Assembly: GCA_964582545.1 (NCBI GenBank)
Contig: CAZOSB010000016.1
Location: 1-55,176 of the forward strand
From: JAVVUJ01 sp964582545
GTDB taxonomy: Bacteria; Bacillota; Clostridia; Peptostreptococcales; Anaerovoracaceae
Length of the DNA: 55,176 bases
Direction: 5' to 3'
Shown: positions 16,980-24,676 of the stretch, piece by piece
How the letters are laid out: every line of letters begins with the position of its first letter
Position numbering within the stretch: position 1 is the stretch's first letter
Program-made: the position numbers and the translations under genes
The notes under the pieces: model-generated
What the model was told of the DNA's origin: nothing
Seen by the model: only the letters and a program-made list of their open reading frames with translations
Database searches by the model: none

Positions 16980-19013
16980 ATGGAAGAGCAAAACAATTCA
17001 GACACAAGTAAAATAAAAGTATTTGATGATATAAAGAGAAAAATAGGAGGGCACTTGCACAATTCACTGGCCCTTTGTATCGTGTTGTCCTTGGGGCTTA
17101 ACTTTGCTATTGAAGCCATAAGTAGACACTCTATTGGAAAGTGCTTTAGTTATCTTTTACAGTCTCCCATGACCTTTTTTTATAATGCCATGATTATCTT
17201 TGCCACCTTATCTGTAGCATTTTTAGTTAAGCGCAGGTTCTTTGTATACACGGTAGTATCTGCCATTTGGCTGGGTTTAGGTATTACAAACGGGGTAATT
17301 CTAGGATTCAGAACGACCCCATTTACGGTTTCAGATCTGTCTTTGGTGGATGCGGGGTTATCCATCATTACCAACTACTTAAGCACGGGGAAAATTGTAT
17401 TAATCATAGTTTCCGTAGTAGTGGTCTTTATCATATTCCTGTTAAACTTTATATTTGCACCAAAGCACAAGGATAAAATATCTTATAAAAAATCCATAGC
17501 AGGATTGATGCTGTTTGTATTGATTTTTTTAGGAATGACTAACATTGCCATCAATAGAAATTGGGTAGCTATCTACTTTGGTAACCTAAATTACGCCTAC
17601 AGAGATTACGGATTTCCGTATTGTTTTATTAACACTTGGCTTAATACGGGGATTTCTATGCCAGCAAATTATACGGTGTCTTCTGTAATTGATATTTTCA
17701 CTCCCGAAGAGCAAGCAAAAATAGAGGAGGAAGTGACCATGGTCAGGGAAGGTCTCCCTGAGGACAGCAAAGCGCCTAATGTAATCATGATTCAGATGGA
17801 GTCTTTTTTTGATCCCATTTTGATGAAAGACTTAACCTATTCTGCGGATCCAGTGCCATATTTTAGAAAATTAAAAAGTAAATATTCCACCGGGTTTTTG
17901 ACGGTGCCTTCTATTGGAGCAGGAACGGCAAATACTGAGTTTGAAGTACTCACAGGAATGCGGGTTAGATTTTTTGGACCGGGAGAATATCCATATAAGT
18001 CTGTGCTTAAAGAAAAAACCTGTGAATCCTTGGGCTTTGACTTAAAGGCTTTAGGGTATAAGTCTCATGCCATCCACAACCATAGGGGGGTATTTTATGG
18101 GCGTAATATTGTATTTTCCCATTTGGGGTTTGACACCTTTACCTCTTTAGAATATATGAATAATGTTACAAAAACACCGAAAAATTGGGCTCGAGATACG
18201 GTGCTTACTACTCAGATATCAGATGCCTTGAACTCTTCAGAGGATAAGGATTTCATCTATACTATTTCTGTGCAGGGGCATGGTCAATTTCCTACGAAGC
18301 CTTACACTGAGGTACCTAAGATAGCCGTGGAGGGAATAGAGGATTTAGGACAAAAGGTGGCTTTTGAATATTATTTGGAACAAATCAGTGAGATGGATGA
18401 ATTCTTAAGCTCCCTGACGGAAATGCTTTCCTCTTATGATGAGAAAGTTGTTCTAGTTATCTTCGGAGATCATTTACCTAGTTTAAATATATCGGATCAA
18501 GATTTGGAGAATGGGAATGTTTATCAAACCGAATATGTAATTTGGAGCAACTATCCCATGAAAAAGCAAGATAAGGATCTCTATTCCTACCAGTTGGGAG
18601 CTGAGGTTTTAAATCGATTAGGCATCGATCAAGGAGTGTTGACAAAATACCATCAACAACATCAAGAGGATGAAAGATATTTAGAAAATCTAAAGTCTAT
18701 TCAGTTTGATATGCTCTACGGGGCACAAAAAATTTATGGACCTGAAGGTAGCCCCTATGAGGCTACCAATATGAAAATGGGTGTAAATGACATCGTCATC
18801 GATGCGGTTATTGAAGTTGCCGGTCAATATTTTATCAGAGGGAAAAACTTTACTCCCTTCAGTAAAATTTCCATGGAGGGAGAAGTGTTGGACACCATAT
18901 ACCTAGGGTCTACCATCTTAGGTCTTCTGGAGGAAGTGGATCCAGCGGACGTGGAAAAGATGAAGGTTAGTCAGGTTGAAAAGAATAAAGAAATACTGAG
19001 TACTACGGAATAA
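16980..19013 (+). CDS. LTA synthase family sulfatase-fold membrane enzyme
   Basis: The 677-residue protein has about five N-terminal membrane helices (within residues 25-185) and a large extracellular alkaline-phosphatase-like domain. Key residues match LtaS: metal ligand E274 in MESFFDP, probable nucleophile T316 in AGTANTEFE, GVFYGRN, and GDHLPSL. Such enzymes polymerise or transfer glycerol phosphate from phosphatidylglycerol to lipoteichoic acid or glycolipid. About 90 residues after the catalytic domain extend beyond the usual LtaS end and resemble an Ig-like or stalk fold (VIEVAGQYFIRGKNFTPFSKI). It starts 13 bases after rsmA. Synthase and primase types cannot be separated here. Confidence 0.82.
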   Translation: MEEQNNSDTSKIKVFDDIKRKIGGHLHNSLALCIVLSLGLNFAIEAISRHSIGKCFSYLLQSPMTFFYNAMIIFATLSVAFLVKRRFFVYTVVSAIWLGLGITNGVILGFRTTPFTVSDLSLVDAGLSIITNYLSTGKIVLIIVSVVVVFIIFLLNFIFAPKHKDKISYKKSIAGLMLFVLIFLGMTNIAINRNWVAIYFGNLNYAYRDYGFPYCFINTWLNTGISMPANYTVSSVIDIFTPEEQAKIEEEVTMVREGLPEDSKAPNVIMIQMESFFDPILMKDLTYSADPVPYFRKLKSKYSTGFLTVPSIGAGTANTEFEVLTGMRVRFFGPGEYPYKSVLKEKTCESLGFDLKALGYKSHAIHNHRGVFYGRNIVFSHLGFDTFTSLEYMNNVTKTPKNWARDTVLTTQISDALNSSEDKDFIYTISVQGHGQFPTKPYTEVPKIAVEGIEDLGQKVAFEYYLEQISEMDEFLSSLTEMLSSYDEKVVLVIFGDHLPSLNISDQDLENGNVYQTEYVIWSNYPMKKQDKDLYSYQLGAEVLNRLGIDQGVLTKYHQQHQEDERYLENLKSIQFDMLYGAQKIYGPEGSPYEATNMKMGVNDIVIDAVIEVAGQYFIRGKNFTPFSKISMEGEVLDTIYLGSTILGLLEEVDPADVEKMKVSQVEKNKEILSTTE

Positions 19014-19067
19014 ATTTGACCCATGCCCTCGTTTACAACACAAGTATAGTAGTTCTTCAATGTCAGG

Positions 19068-19385
19068 CTATTGAAATTTCTTCGTAGCATCTAAATATTT
19101 CATCAGTATACCAATATTGGCGAAGTACATTGAGAATTTGTCGCTTTTCTTAACTTCTACCAAGCCACCCTGAACTAACTTTTTAATGTGTTGAGAGATG
19201 GTAGCTTGAGAATAATTAAAAGCATTCACAACATCTTTGTTGCATACAGAGATTCGATTTCTGTTTTGAGCCATTATAAATCTGTATATTTTAATTCGCG
19301 CAGGATGTGCCAAAGCATCTGATACCTGTGCAATCAATAGGATTTCTTCTTCTTGCATGTTATCTGGTTCTTTTCTTAATCGCAT
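19068..19385 (-). CDS. ArsR-family transcriptional regulator
   Basis: This is a small winged-helix protein of 105 residues. The N-terminal block VSDALAHPARIKIYRFI and the recognition helix YSQATISQHIKKLVQGGLVEVKK are typical of ArsR. It lacks an obvious metal-binding cysteine cluster; the only cysteine lies in SVCNKD, so an organic or other signal is possible. ATG at 19397 is possible, but on the minus strand GGAGG precedes the ATG at 19385 by five bases, so I use that one. It faces away from the sigma-54 activator gene, with its own promoter and direct repeats in between. Confidence 0.85.
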   Translation of the reverse strand: MRLRKEPDNMQEEEILLIAQVSDALAHPARIKIYRFIMAQNRNRISVCNKDVVNAFNYSQATISQHIKKLVQGGLVEVKKSDKFSMYFANIGILMKYLDATKKFQ

Positions 19386-19433
19386 GAGTTCCTCCATTAT
19401 CGTATATTTACATTCAACAGTTTAACATTCAAT

Positions 19434-19462
19434 ATTATAATGTCTAGTAAAAATATAGTCAA
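19434..19462 (-). promoter_or_regulatory. Promoter of the ArsR-family gene, with downstream direct repeats
   Basis: On the minus strand TTGACT (19457-19462) is followed after 17 bases by TATAAT (19434-19439). Between it and the gene, the plus-strand octamer ACATTCAA occurs twice (19410-19417 and 19425-19432), spaced 15 bases. This may be an autoregulatory operator. Bases 19463-19594 otherwise hold nothing I recognise. Confidence 0.6.
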
Positions 19463-19594
19463 GGAAAAAGTTATGAGAAAATTAAAAATAAAAGTATAAA
19501 AGTAACTTTATAAAGGAAGAAAGGTAGAAAATAAAGTCGTCAAAAAATTAAACATTATAAGTTAAATCTATTCACATAATGAACTTATAAAAAG

Positions 19595-19612
19595 GCGCAA
19601 AATATTTTGCAC
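19595..19612. promoter_or_regulatory. Palindromic operator site 1 (over the -35 box of the activator gene)
   Basis: GCGCAAAATATTTTGCAC fits the pattern RYGCAAA-N4-TTTGCAY also seen at 21112-21129 and 21142-21159. The inner 14 bases are a perfect palindrome. It overlaps the -35 hexamer of the activator's promoter, a position that would allow the activator to repress its own gene. Confidence 0.6.
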
Positions 19613-19635
19613 TCTTTTTATTTTTTTGATATAAT
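19607..19635 (+). promoter_or_regulatory. Sigma-70-type promoter of the sigma-54 activator gene
   Basis: TTGCAC (19607-19612) and TATAAT (19630-19635) have 17-base spacing. The -35 box is the right half of palindromic site 1. The start would be near 19642, about 50 bases before the ATG. Confidence 0.7.
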
Positions 19636-19690
19636 AATTATCAAACAAGTAAATTCACTGTTAATGATTATCTGTAAGTAGAGAGGGCGC

Positions 19691-21112
19691 ATGAAGAAGC
19701 AAGAATTGATTATAGAAAGGATTTTGGAATCCATCGATGAAGGCGTTCATGTGGTGGATCAGGAGGGGAACACACTCATCTATAATCCTGCCATGGCACG
19801 GATGGAGAAGATGGAAAGTCAAGATGTCCTTACAAAGTCCTTTCAGGAGGTCTTTGGAAACATCAACTGGGAAGAGAGCACCTTGATGCAAGCGTTGCAT
19901 AACCGAAAATCCATGGAGAACTTACAGCAAACTTATTTCAATAAGGATGGGAAACAAATCACCACCATCAATACAACTTTTCCGATTATTAGCGATGATA
20001 AAGTAATTGCAGCGGTGGAAATCGCTCGAAATGTGACAAACTTAGAGAAACTGACAAACACCATCGTGGAACTCCAAGGGGTACCTATAGAGAGTGAAAA
20101 GGCAAAGATACATAAAGTTAAAAAATATAATTTTGAAAATTTAATTGGTGAAAATCAAAATTTCAGAAATATCATACATACTGCAAAAAAAGCTTCTAAC
20201 AGTACGGCTTCAGTGTTCATCTATGGAGAAACAGGAACCGGAAAGGAATTGATCGCCCAGAGCATACACTTCCATGGGGAGCGAAAGGATAAGCCATTTC
20301 TCGCTCAAAACTGTGCCGCTTTGCCGGAGAGCTTACTGGAAGGGATTCTCTTTGGAACTGCCAAGGGAGGATTTACAGGGGCCATCGACAGGGCAGGTCT
20401 CTTTGAGCAGGCGCATGGGGGAACGTTGCTACTAGACGAAATAAGTGCAATGCCCTATGAACTTCAAGGGAAGCTTTTGCGGGTATTGCAGGAAGACTAT
20501 GTGCGCAGGGTGGGAGGTACAAAGGATATTCCTGTGGATGTACGAATTATCGCCACAGTGAATGAACGAGCTATGGAGCTTATCCAAAGGGGAAACCTAC
20601 GAAAGGATCTCTATTATCGCCTTAATATCATAGGCATAGACATGATTCCTTTAAGGGAGAGGAAGGATGACATTTTGCTGCTGACAGAGTATTTTATTGC
20701 CAAGCACAATTTTCGGTATAAGAAAAAAGTGTCAGGCATCTCTCCTGAGGCGGAAAAACTGCTTATGGATTATGATTTTCCCGGCAATGTGCGAGAACTG
20801 GAAAACCTCATTATGGCAGCGATTTCTTTGGCGGAGGACAGCGAAGAGTTAAATCCTAGTCTATTGCTGCTCAACCGAGACAACCTTCCAACCCCTGAAC
20901 ACGGGAGGGAGCCAAAGAGCAATTGGGAGCAAAAGCTCAGAAAAGACCAGGTCCACAAACTGGGAATAGATGAATACCTTCAAGTTATGGAAAAGGAAGC
21001 CCTAATGGTAGTATTGTCAGAAAACCAAGGTAATATCAGCCAGACGGCTAAATCTTTGAAGATAAAGCGTCAAACCCTACAACATAAATTAAAAAAATAT
21101 GGATTAAAATGA
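19691..21112 (+). CDS. Sigma-54-dependent transcriptional activator (PAS-AAA+-Fis)
   Basis: The 473-residue protein has an N-terminal PAS-like sensory domain (about 1-125), an AAA+ domain with Walker A GETGTGKE (179-186) and Walker B DE at 249-250, and a C-terminal Fis-type helix-turn-helix (about 440-473, GNISQTAKSLKIKRQTLQHKL). It resembles RocR and the clostridial activators proposed for amino acid fermentation operons. The loop that touches sigma-54, normally GAFTGA, reads GGFTGA (226-231). The ornithine operon starts 331 bases downstream behind a -24/-12 promoter, so this is very probably its activator. The PAS domain may sense ornithine or a breakdown product. Confidence 0.9.
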   Translation: MKKQELIIERILESIDEGVHVVDQEGNTLIYNPAMARMEKMESQDVLTKSFQEVFGNINWEESTLMQALHNRKSMENLQQTYFNKDGKQITTINTTFPIISDDKVIAAVEIARNVTNLEKLTNTIVELQGVPIESEKAKIHKVKKYNFENLIGENQNFRNIIHTAKKASNSTASVFIYGETGTGKELIAQSIHFHGERKDKPFLAQNCAALPESLLEGILFGTAKGGFTGAIDRAGLFEQAHGGTLLLDEISAMPYELQGKLLRVLQEDYVRRVGGTKDIPVDVRIIATVNERAMELIQRGNLRKDLYYRLNIIGIDMIPLRERKDDILLLTEYFIAKHNFRYKKKVSGISPEAEKLLMDYDFPGNVRELENLIMAAISLAEDSEELNPSLLLLNRDNLPTPEHGREPKSNWEQKLRKDQVHKLGIDEYLQVMEKEALMVVLSENQGNISQTAKSLKIKRQTLQHKLKKYGLK

Positions 21113-21129
21113 TGCAAATTAATTTGCAT
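21112..21129. promoter_or_regulatory. Palindromic activator site 2
   Basis: ATGCAAATTAATTTGCAT is a perfect 18-base palindrome starting at the last base of the activator gene's stop codon. It fits RYGCAAA-N4-TTTGCAY. Its centre is 30 bases from site 3, about three helix turns, so two activator dimers could bind the same DNA face. It lies about 220 bases upstream of the -24 element. Confidence 0.65.
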
Positions 21130-21134
21130 ATATT

Positions 21135-21166
21135 AAAAAAAGTGCAAATTATTTTGCACTTTTTTT
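21135..21166 (+). terminator. Terminator of the activator gene, overlapping palindromic site 3
   Basis: A7-GTGCAAA (21135-21148) pairs with TTTGCAC-T7 (21153-21166) around a 4-base loop, ending in a T run. Its core GTGCAAATTATTTTGCAC (21142-21159) also fits the same operator pattern as sites 1 and 2. The element may therefore serve both as a terminator in RNA and as an activator site in DNA. Confidence 0.75.
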
Positions 21167-21346
21167 AAATGCAAGACATTAATTATAAACTATGAAATCT
21201 TATCAATTTTTTAAAATTTTATTATACTAAAATATTTTCTATTTTTTTTCTAAGAAACCTGAAAAAACGGCGTTAACTCTACCAATCTATTTTTAGAATT
21301 TAATCCTTGGAGCATTTACCTATAATGCAGATCCAAGTTCTATTAA

Positions 21347-21363
21347 TTGGCATAAAAATTGCT
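21347..21363 (+). promoter_or_regulatory. Sigma-54 (-24/-12) promoter of the ornithine degradation operon
   Basis: TTGGCATAAAAATTGCT matches the consensus YTGGCAC-N5-TTGCW: GG at 21349-21350 and GC at 21361-21362 are exactly 10 bases apart. Transcription would start near 21374, about 70 bases before ord. Apart from this, sites 2 and 3 and the terminator, bases 21167-21443 are AT-rich and show no sigma-70 promoter that I trust. Confidence 0.82.
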
Positions 21364-21443
21364 AAATAATCAAACAGTAAGGATTAATTACTTAAATTTA
21401 ATAATTATTTTAATCGATAAGTTTATATGAGGAGGAAATAAAA

Positions 21444-22502
21444 ATGGAGAATGTAAAAGTAATCATTTGGGGACTTGGCGCAATGGGTTCTGGAATGGCA
21501 GACATGTTATTGAAGAAAAAAGGTGTGGATATCGTAGGTGCGGTAGGGCGTGGAGATAAAATTGGAAAGAGCATGTATGACTATATCCAGACGGAAAGAG
21601 GAAATCGTCCAGATGTGATAATTGGATCCCCTGAAGACATCATTAAGGAAAAAAGTGCAGATGTGGTGTTATGCTGTACAGATTCACATACAAAAAAAGC
21701 TTTTGAAAGACTGAAGTTTGTTTTAGAAAAGAAGATTAATGTGGTATCCAGTGCAGAGGAAATGGCCTATCCCCAGGCACAATCTCCTGAGGAGGCGAAG
21801 AAATTGGATGAGATTGCAAAGGAAAACGGTGTTTCGATTATCGGGACGGGGATCAATCCTGGTTTGATCATGGATTTACTTGTGGTGGTTATGACTGGAT
21901 GTTGTGAAGAAGTGGAGCATATCACCTCCAGAAGGGTCAACTCTCTTTCTCCTTTTGGTCCTGTGGTAATGGAAGAGCAGGGAATCGGCATTACCAAAGA
22001 AGAATTTGAAGATGGAGTAAAAAACAATAAATTATCAGGTCATGTTGGGTTTTCAGAATCTATTGGAATGATCGCGGATGCCATCGGTTGGAAAGTCGAT
22101 AAAATTACGCAATCCATGGACCCCATCATGACAGACGTAGACAGAAAATCACCTTATGGATTTGCAAAAGCCGGTAACGTGGGAGGCTGCGCCATGAAAG
22201 CCAGCGGATATGTGAACGGAGAGATAAAGATTGAAATGGATCACCCACAACAGATTGAGCCGGAACAAGTGGGGATCCAAACTGGAGATTATGTAATCAT
22301 AAAAGGAACCCCAAATATTAATTTGGCAAATACGCCGGAGGTTCCCGGGGGAATCGGTACCATCGCCATGTGTGTCAATATGATTCCAAACATTATCAAT
22401 GCCAGACCCGGACTGCATACTATGATCACCTTGCCTGTTCCAAGAGCCATCATGGGAGATATGCGGGACTTAATTTCAGAGGAAGCAAAAATTGTGAAAT
22501 AA
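21444..22502 (+). CDS. ord: 2,4-diaminopentanoate dehydrogenase
   Basis: The 352-residue protein begins with a Rossmann nucleotide-binding fold (VIIWGLGAMGSGMA) and resembles the dihydrodipicolinate reductase-like Ord of Clostridium sticklandii and C. difficile. Ord oxidises (2R,4S)-2,4-diaminopentanoate to 2-amino-4-oxopentanoate with release of ammonia and NAD(P)H. It is the first gene after the sigma-54 promoter, with ATGAGGAGG before its ATG. The downstream ortA, ortB, oraS and oraE supply the neighbouring steps, which makes the assignment firm. Confidence 0.92.
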   Translation: MENVKVIIWGLGAMGSGMADMLLKKKGVDIVGAVGRGDKIGKSMYDYIQTERGNRPDVIIGSPEDIIKEKSADVVLCCTDSHTKKAFERLKFVLEKKINVVSSAEEMAYPQAQSPEEAKKLDEIAKENGVSIIGTGINPGLIMDLLVVVMTGCCEEVEHITSRRVNSLSPFGPVVMEEQGIGITKEEFEDGVKNNKLSGHVGFSESIGMIADAIGWKVDKITQSMDPIMTDVDRKSPYGFAKAGNVGGCAMKASGYVNGEIKIEMDHPQQIEPEQVGIQTGDYVIIKGTPNINLANTPEVPGGIGTIAMCVNMIPNIINARPGLHTMITLPVPRAIMGDMRDLISEEAKIVK

Positions 22503-22515
22503 AGGAGGGTAAGTT

Positions 22516-22818
22516 ATGATAGAAAAAGGCTCCTGGGTGAGAATTCATAAAATCATATTGGAACCTTCTCAAAGGGCACCTCAGGTTCCTGAGGATACCA
22601 AGCTAGTTCCATTGGAAATGTGGGTTAAAGGGTATCTGCAAAAGGAAGCTCAAACCGGAGATTGCGTGGAGATCATCACATTGACCGGTAGAAAAGAGCA
22701 GGGAATGCTGATAGAAGTCAATCCTTATTATGATCATAATTTTGGCAAGTTTATACCAGAATTGTTAGTTATCGGAAAACAAGTGCGTGATATTGTAATA
22801 GGAGGTGCTGGCAAATGA
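22516..22818 (+). CDS. ortA: 2-amino-4-oxopentanoate thiolase, alpha subunit
   Basis: This 100-residue protein is the small OrtA subunit: WVRIHKIILEPSQRAPQVPEDTK is the characteristic start, and GRKEQGMLIEVNPYYDHNFGKF follows. With OrtB it cleaves 2-amino-4-oxopentanoate using CoA to give acetyl-CoA and D-alanine. It lies 13 bases after ord and overlaps ortB by four bases (ATGA), consistent with equal subunit production. Confidence 0.92.
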   Translation: MIEKGSWVRIHKIILEPSQRAPQVPEDTKLVPLEMWVKGYLQKEAQTGDCVEIITLTGRKEQGMLIEVNPYYDHNFGKFIPELLVIGKQVRDIVIGGAGK

Positions 22819-24218
22819 GCAAACCTGCAGACTATAACTCCGTAATGGGAAGAAAAGCAGAGATCATGAAGCAATCTGTTGGGATTGATTATGCCTCTTT
22901 TGAAAGTGGTTCTATTGCATTTGATTACGAAAAAATGATGAAGGAAACGGGATATACGCTTGATGAAATGCAGAAAATTCAATACGGTGTCAATGTGGGA
23001 AACACTCCAATTTTGGAGCTGAAGAACTTAACTGCATTAGCGCGCAAATGTGCCCCATCAGGCAAAGGTGCCAGAATTTTTATAAAAGACGAGGCAGCGA
23101 ATCCCTCAGGTAGTTTTAAGGCCAGAAGAGCAGCCAATGCGGTATACCATGCAAAAAAATTGGGATACAAAGGTGTTATTTCCGCCACCAGTGGGAACTA
23201 TGGGGCGGCAGTAGCCTCTCAAGCAGCCATTGCAGGGTTAAAATGTATTATAGTTCAGGAGTGCTATGATTCCAAGGGTGTAGGTCAGCCTGAAATCGTA
23301 GAAAAAGCCAGAAAATGTGAAGCCTTGGGGGCTGAAGTTGTTCAGCTTTCTGTTGGTCCTGAATTATTTTATAAGTTTTTGTTATTATTAGAAGAAACTG
23401 GGTATTTTAACGCTTCGTTATATACGCCCTTTGGAATTGCAGGGGTAGAAACCTTAGGCTATGAAATCGCCACCCAGTTTAGAGAAAAGTATGGAAGGGA
23501 CCCCGATGTGGTGGTTTGTACCAATGCGGGAGGGGGAAACGTGACGGGAACAGCCCGAGGGCTGTTGAAAGCCGGAGCAGCAAACACCAAGATTATCGGT
23601 GCCAGCGTAAATTTAGCTGGTCTGCACATGGCTTCCGACTCACAGTTTAACAAAAAATCCTTTACCACCGGTCATACGGGCTTTGGAATGCCATTTTCTT
23701 CTTGGCCAGACAGATCCGATGTGCCAAGGTCAGCGGCGAGACCTCTGCGATATATGGATCGATATGTAACGATCACCCAGGGAGAAGTCTTTTATATGAC
23801 GGAAACCCTTGCCAGTTTAGAGGGATTGGAAAAGGGTCCTGCAGGGAATACTGCATTAGCTGCTGCTTTTTCATTGGCTCAAGAAATGGATCAAGATCAA
23901 ACCATTATCGTACAAGAGACAGAATATACAGGGGCGGGGAAACATCTGCAACCACAGCTTTCCTTTGCCAGGGAGAATGGAATTAAAATTTTCTTTGGAG
24001 ATCCCAGGGAAGAGGTTCCGGGGGAAAATATCGTATTACCATCCCACCCAACTTTGATTCAGGCTCAAGAGGTTGACTTAGATAAAATGCGAAGGTCTCT
24101 AATTAAAACGGCTGTTAACACCTATCAAGTGACACCTACGGATGAAGACGTTCAGTTTTTGGCTGAAGAAACCAAAAGCTCAGTGGATTTTGTCAGGAAA
24201 GCTTTATTAAATATATAA
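22815..24218 (+). CDS. ortB: 2-amino-4-oxopentanoate thiolase, beta subunit (PLP)
   Basis: The 467-residue protein has the fold type II PLP (threonine synthase/tryptophan synthase beta) pattern: NTPILELKNL, then NPSGSFKARRA with the PLP lysine at 102, SATSGNYGAA for phosphate contact, and a glycine-rich TNAGGGN loop. OrtB carries the catalysis of the thiolase pair. It overlaps ortA by four bases. A 94-base gap with a small hairpin separates it from oraS. Confidence 0.92.
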   Translation: MSKPADYNSVMGRKAEIMKQSVGIDYASFESGSIAFDYEKMMKETGYTLDEMQKIQYGVNVGNTPILELKNLTALARKCAPSGKGARIFIKDEAANPSGSFKARRAANAVYHAKKLGYKGVISATSGNYGAAVASQAAIAGLKCIIVQECYDSKGVGQPEIVEKARKCEALGAEVVQLSVGPELFYKFLLLLEETGYFNASLYTPFGIAGVETLGYEIATQFREKYGRDPDVVVCTNAGGGNVTGTARGLLKAGAANTKIIGASVNLAGLHMASDSQFNKKSFTTGHTGFGMPFSSWPDRSDVPRSAARPLRYMDRYVTITQGEVFYMTETLASLEGLEKGPAGNTALAAAFSLAQEMDQDQTIIVQETEYTGAGKHLQPQLSFARENGIKIFFGDPREEVPGENIVLPSHPTLIQAQEVDLDKMRRSLIKTAVNTYQVTPTDEDVQFLAEETKSSVDFVRKALLNI

Positions 24219-24256
24219 GGTCATAAACCATATTGGGAACAATAAATCTATAAAGA

Positions 24257-24278
24257 AACTATTTTATCGCAAATAGTT
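24257..24278 (+). other. Hairpin between ortB and oraS
   Basis: AACTATTT (24257-24264) pairs exactly with AAATAGTT (24271-24278) around a 6-base loop. No T run follows, so it is not a normal terminator. It may affect mRNA processing or stability within the operon. Confidence 0.45.
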
Positions 24279-24312
24279 ATGAAAGAATATTAATAGAATG
24301 AGGAGTTTTTAT

Positions 24313-24675
24313 ATGAAAAGAGATGACGATTTCCAAGAACGCAGAAAGCATATCGCAAACCTTTCTGATAAAGAATTATATGAGAACTTTTGGAAACTAA
24401 CGGAAAAGGTAGTGGATCCTTTGCTGGAAATGGGTAAAAAGCATACTACACCTTCCATAGAAAGATCTGTGCTTTTGAGGATGGGTATTTCCTCATTAGA
24501 GACAAAACCCATTGTGGAAGGGTGTATGGATAGAGGTCTCATGGGAAAAGGGGCAGGTCATGTGGTTTACAAATTGTCCAAGGCTCAAGGAATCTCTATA
24601 AAAGAGGCAGGAACCATGTTGGCATCCGGTAAAGGATGGGATGAAGCTGTGGCTTTATTCAAGGGAGGTAATTAA
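24313..24675 (+). CDS. oraS: D-ornithine 4,5-aminomutase, S subunit
   Basis: About 120 residues, the size of OraS in C. sticklandii, with the family block SIERSVLLRMGISSLE. OraS forms a heterotetramer with OraE and is needed for its activity. An ATG at 24298 precedes AGGAG (24301-24305); that ribosome site is seven bases before the ATG at 24313, so 24313 is the start. oraE starts one base after the stop codon. Confidence 0.93.
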   Translation: MKRDDDFQERRKHIANLSDKELYENFWKLTEKVVDPLLEMGKKHTTPSIERSVLLRMGISSLETKPIVEGCMDRGLMGKGAGHVVYKLSKAQGISIKEAGTMLASGKGWDEAVALFKGGN

Positions 24676-24676
24676 G

